64,000 bases of DNA from Mesorhizobium shangrilense (GTDB taxonomy: Bacteria; Pseudomonadota; Alphaproteobacteria; Rhizobiales; Rhizobiaceae), in the NCBI RefSeq assembly GCF_040537815.1, contig NZ_JBEWSZ010000011.1, forward strand, positions 1 through 64,000. Direction: 5' to 3'. The notes under the pieces are model-generated. The model searched no databases. It was not told the origin of the DNA and saw only the letters and a program-made list of their open reading frames with translations. The translations under genes and the position numbers were made by a program. How positions within the stretch are numbered: position 1 is the stretch's first letter; each line of letters opens with the position of its first letter. Below are positions 61,289-64,000 of this stretch, one piece after another.

Positions 61289-61621
61289 ATGAGCAGGCAA
61301 CGAGTAGTCATCAATTCCGTCGTGCTGGCATTGGCCGCCGGCACCTTCTCATTGACCACCAACGCCGATGCCGCGGTCGTCAAGCATCACCTTGTCCATC
61401 ACGTCGCGGCCCGTCACGACACTGGGCATCGGCACGTCGTTCGCCGTTATGTACGTACCGGGATCCCGGCCGGCGGCGTTTGGACCGACGACGACTGGGT
61501 CGCCGATAATGGCTGGATAGGCGGCTACAACAACGGTTACGGCGACTACGGTCGCCATGGCGACGACTATTGCGGCCCCATCCAGTGGACGATCGACCGC
61601 TGCTACACCTACGCTTATTGA
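61289..61621 (+). CDS. Small secreted His/Gly/Tyr-rich protein 1
   Basis: 110 residues; CAGGAGG lies upstream of ATG 61289. Signal peptide ends NADA. The mature chain is rich in His, Gly, Tyr and Asp with VVKHHLVHHVAARHDTGHRHVV and GGYNNGYGDYG, and ends DDYCGPIQWTIDRCYTYAY. The C-terminal pattern DDYCxPxQ-C-Y-Y matches the protein at 61811. Metal or wall binding is plausible but not shown. Confidence 0.65.
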   Translation: MSRQRVVINSVVLALAAGTFSLTTNADAAVVKHHLVHHVAARHDTGHRHVVRRYVRTGIPAGGVWTDDDWVADNGWIGGYNNGYGDYGRHGDDYCGPIQWTIDRCYTYAY

Positions 61622-61668
61622 TTCCGCATTCGACCGCGAGCACTCCCGCTGTGAAGGACAATGTGCGG

Positions 61669-61694
61669 GACAGCCATGTTGCGGCGTGGCTGTC
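61669..61694 (+). terminator. Hairpin between the secreted-protein genes
   Basis: GACAGCCA-N10-TGGCTGTC, 8-base stem, about 48 bases after the first gene. No T-run. Confidence 0.45.
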
Positions 61695-61810
61695 TGCCGT
61701 TCCACTCGGCGCCTGCCTACGCCATCCCGATTTCGTGAAGGAACATGTCAAGATGAGCCGTCGTTTTCCTCTCATGCATAGTACCGCATCAACAACGCGG
61801 AGTTACGACG

Positions 61811-62137
61811 ATGAAAAAACGGATTGTATTCGCAAGCACTCTTGTGCTGGCATTGGCAGCAAGCACTGTCTCATTTAGCTCCATCGCCGACGCGGCGATT
61901 ATCAGGCACCATGGCGGCGGCCATTCGATGGGTCATTTCAGTGGTGGGCAGGTCATGCGCCATTTCAATGGCGGGCATCGATTCGCTTTTCGCCGTGGCC
62001 ATGGACACCGCTGGGCCCGCGGCGGCGGCGGTTATTACGGTGGCTACTATGACGACTATTGCGATCCCGTTCAGCTGGCGCTTGGTCTCTGTATCCCCTA
62101 CTACTACGCCCCGTATGGCCCCTTCGGCGTGCTGTGA
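61811..62137 (+). CDS. Small secreted His/Gly/Tyr-rich protein 2
   Basis: 108 residues. Signal peptide (MKKRIVFASTLVLALAAS, ends ADA). Mature: HHGGGHSMGHFSGGQVMRHFNGGHRF, GGGGYYGGYYDDYCDPVQLALGLC. The shared DDYCxPxQ pattern, upstream repeat (61726-61744) and tandem place point to duplication from the previous gene, with strong divergence. Confidence 0.68.
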   Translation: MKKRIVFASTLVLALAASTVSFSSIADAAIIRHHGGGHSMGHFSGGQVMRHFNGGHRFAFRRGHGHRWARGGGGYYGGYYDDYCDPVQLALGLCIPYYYAPYGPFGVL

Positions 62138-62222
62138 CCTCTAACCGGCCATGGCGTCGACGACCGGGCGGCCATGGCCCGGATGAGTTCCTCCCGGGGC
62201 TGCGATGCGACGCAGTGGAAGC

Positions 62223-62762
62223 CTAGGGTCTGGCCGCGAAGTCGAAGCGGCAATGGTCGTGCCCTTCGCAGGCACACCGCACCTCCCCCGCTTCGACGTT
62301 GCTCGGTAGCGCAACCGAATTGCCTAGCAGGAACGAGAACGCGCCGGTGACGAAACCCTCGAACATGTAGCAGACGCGCTGGCCCGTCGATTGCCCGGCG
62401 CGCTGCCCGGCCTCCAGAGCGAAAATCGAATTTCGCAGGCTGATTGAGCCGCGACGGTCGGCGGTGTCCAGGACGTCGATGGAGAACTGGCCCCAGCCGC
62501 GCTGCGACAGGCGCTGGAAATAGTGGCGGAACGTCGCCTCAGGATCGAGGCCCTTGTCGCGCAACTGCGCCCCGCACCATTCGATGGCGGATTTCGCCGT
62601 CGCTGTGCGAAGCATGGCGCGATAGGCCTCGCGGCCAAGGGCTTCCTCGACCGCGAGATGATTGTTCACCAGGAAGTGCCTGGGCAGGTAGACCATCGGC
62701 AGTCCGTCGGTCCGCCAGATGCCGCTGGTTTCGTCGACATCGATGGGAACCGCGGGCTGCAC
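62223..62762 (-). CDS. V4R-domain (4-vinyl reductase-like) protein
   Basis: 179 residues, GTG start with GAGGG close upstream. C-terminal pattern CYMFEGFVTGAFSFLLG with VRCACEGHDHCRFDF is the Cys/His-rich end of V4R domains, which bind small hydrophobic ligands or Zn. The HTH of V4R regulators is absent. Follows the amidohydrolase by 21 bases, so it is probably an accessory or sensor protein of the same pathway. Confidence 0.7.
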   Translation of the reverse strand: MQPAVPIDVDETSGIWRTDGLPMVYLPRHFLVNNHLAVEEALGREAYRAMLRTATAKSAIEWCGAQLRDKGLDPEATFRHYFQRLSQRGWGQFSIDVLDTADRRGSISLRNSIFALEAGQRAGQSTGQRVCYMFEGFVTGAFSFLLGNSVALPSNVEAGEVRCACEGHDHCRFDFAARP

Positions 62763-62783
62763 GACCCTCGCCCAGGCTGCCGA

Positions 62784-64000
62784 TCAAGCCGCTTGCCGCT
62801 GCGAAGCGACCGAGGCGGAGTGGTCCTTGTAGAGCTCGCCATCCTTCATGATGACGACGAGGTTCTTCTCATGCACCATCATGTCGAGGTCCTTCAGCGG
62901 GTCGCCATTGACCAGCAGCAGGTCGGCGATGAAGCCTTCCTTGACCATGCCGAGCTCGTCGCCAAGGCCCATCACCTGGCCGCCGAGCCGCGTGCCGCAC
63001 TGCAGCGCCTCGCTTGGCGAATATCCCAGCAGGTCGACGAAATGCTTGAGGTCGCGGGCGTTGGTGCCCTGCGGCGTCTGCGCGAAACCATAGTCGCCGC
63101 CGATCAGTGCGCGCACGCCGCGCTTGCGCAATTCGGTGTAGACCTTACGGCTGTCGTCGAGGATGCGCTGCATGCCGAACTTCACCGCCATCTCATGGGT
63201 GAAGCCGAAGGGCTCGCCCTCGTAGAGCGTGCCGTAGATGATGCCGATGGCCGGGCCGACGAAGATGCGGTCCTTGGCCGATTCCAGCGCATCCAGCGCT
63301 TCCTCGTCGGCGGATTCGCAGTGGTAGATGACGTCGACGCCGCACTTCACCGCGCGCTTCACCGAACCGGCGGCGCGGGCATGGCAGTTGATCTTCTTGC
63401 CGAAGTCACGCGCCACCGACACCGCCGTCATCACCTCGGCCTCGCTCATGACGGTAAGCCCGCCATGCGCCGCCGGGCTGAGATCATCACCCGAAATGTT
63501 GATCTTGATATTATCGGCGCCCTCGCGGCAGCACAGCCGCACCGCCTTGGTGATCTCCTCGACGCCGTCGGCGATCATGCCGAAGCTCTCGTGATACATG
63601 TGCTGCTGGCGCTCGTCGCCGAGACCGCCGGTCACCGTGATTTCTGGGCTGCCGGCACGCATGCGCGGCCCCGGCAGCCGGCCGGCGTTGATCTCGTTGC
63701 GGATGACGATGTCGAGCCTCAGCTTCGAGGTCGCGGCGCTGTAGGCGCTGGTGAAGCCATGGTCGAGCAGCGTCTTGGCATTGCGCATGGTGAGCAGCAG
63801 ATGCTCCTCGGGCGGGATCAGGCCGAGATCGGAATCCTTGATCGCGCCACCGAAGGAAATGTGGGCATGGCCTTCGACAAGGCCCGGCATCAACGTCATG
63901 CCGCGGCATTCGACGGTGGTGGCACCCTCGCCGGACAATTGTCCCGGCGTGCGCGCAATGGCGCTGATGCGGCCATTCTCGACCAGCAGATCGGCTGGAA
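62784..64000 (-). CDS. Amidohydrolase-family protein (5' end outside window)
   Basis: At least 404 residues; the open frame runs to the window edge. PADLLVENGRISAIAR is the usual N-terminal beta-sandwich start. Metal ligands visible: HxH in EGHAHISFG, the carboxylated Lys candidate in NIKINISG, His in NCHARAAG and YHCES, Asp in GGDYGFA. C-terminal FIADLLLVNGDPLKDL. Class is that of imidazolonepropionase/prolidase-like enzymes that hydrolyse cyclic amides or dipeptides. Operon with the V4R protein; substrate unknown. Confidence 0.85.
   Translation of the reverse strand, partial: PADLLVENGRISAIARTPGQLSGEGATTVECRGMTLMPGLVEGHAHISFGGAIKDSDLGLIPPEEHLLLTMRNAKTLLDHGFTSAYSAATSKLRLDIVIRNEINAGRLPGPRMRAGSPEITVTGGLGDERQQHMYHESFGMIADGVEEITKAVRLCCREGADNIKINISGDDLSPAAHGGLTVMSEAEVMTAVSVARDFGKKINCHARAAGSVKRAVKCGVDVIYHCESADEEALDALESAKDRIFVGPAIGIIYGTLYEGEPFGFTHEMAVKFGMQRILDDSRKVYTELRKRGVRALIGGDYGFAQTPQGTNARDLKHFVDLLGYSPSEALQCGTRLGGQVMGLGDELGMVKEGFIADLLLVNGDPLKDLDMMVHEKNLVVIMKDGELYKDHSASVASQRQAA

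Overview
The window is GC-rich, tightly packed DNA of the type seen in soil Alphaproteobacteria of the Rhizobiales, most like Mesorhizobium. Pointers are the many ABC uptake operons with their own LysR, AraC, IclR or TetR regulators, paired TTAA-N7-TTAA boxes as bound by the alphaproteobacterial cell-cycle regulator CtrA, a bacterial transglutaminase-like cysteine protease, and palindromic intergenic repeats familiar from rhizobial genomes. The organism is inferred, not proven. I saw no rRNA, tRNA or CRISPR.

Layout. 1-101 is the tail of an IS110-type transposase. 0.3-8.3 kb is a carbohydrate operon under a divergent AraC gene: PhyH dioxygenase, ribose-type ABC permease, binding protein and double ATPase, PfkB kinase, RbsD-like pyranase and a PanB-like protein without the usual metal and substrate residues. 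8.3-17.2 kb holds a TetR gene, a protein of three fused RidA domains, an M24 creatinase/ectoine-hydrolase-like enzyme without metal ligands, an IclR regulator, a four-gene polar amino-acid ABC transporter, a DoeB/EutE-like deacetylase and an EutB-like PLP dehydratase. Together these resemble a rearranged ectoine/hydroxyectoine (Ehu/Eut) utilisation island. 17.4-26 kb carries LysR/MFS and HxlR/oxidoreductase pairs, a phosphatase-fold protein, a methyltransferase, a Phd-VapC toxin-antitoxin pair, an FAD oxidoreductase and an ATP-grasp ligase.

26.4-30.4 kb is a polyamine-type ABC operon next to a likely LacI remnant. 30.5-34.5 kb holds a LysR gene, an ornithine-cyclodeaminase-family gene with an orphan LivK-like binding protein, and a stray copy of the 3' end of the polyamine ATPase gene. 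34.6-37.3 kb is a copper-handling cluster (Met-rich secreted protein, multicopper oxidase, DUF411 protein). 37.6-47.8 kb is mainly envelope and housekeeping functions: BI-1 protein, ECF sigma/anti-sigma pair, CorA, CDP-diacylglycerol diphosphatase, orphan TatB-like protein, CorC-type protein, DedA, a CtrA-boxed cysteine protease, RsgA and a fatty-acid hydroxylase.

47.9-64 kb is accessory: two paralogous tiny membrane proteins with shared leaders, several regulators, an enol-lactonase-like hydrolase, a dense cluster of hairpins, a large pseudo-caspase with both catalytic residues replaced, small secreted proteins that look duplicated, and a V4R-domain protein behind an amidohydrolase that runs off the window. 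The parts most worth follow-up are the Ehu/Eut-like island with its triple RidA protein, the sugar operon with the altered PanB-like protein, and the pseudo-caspase.
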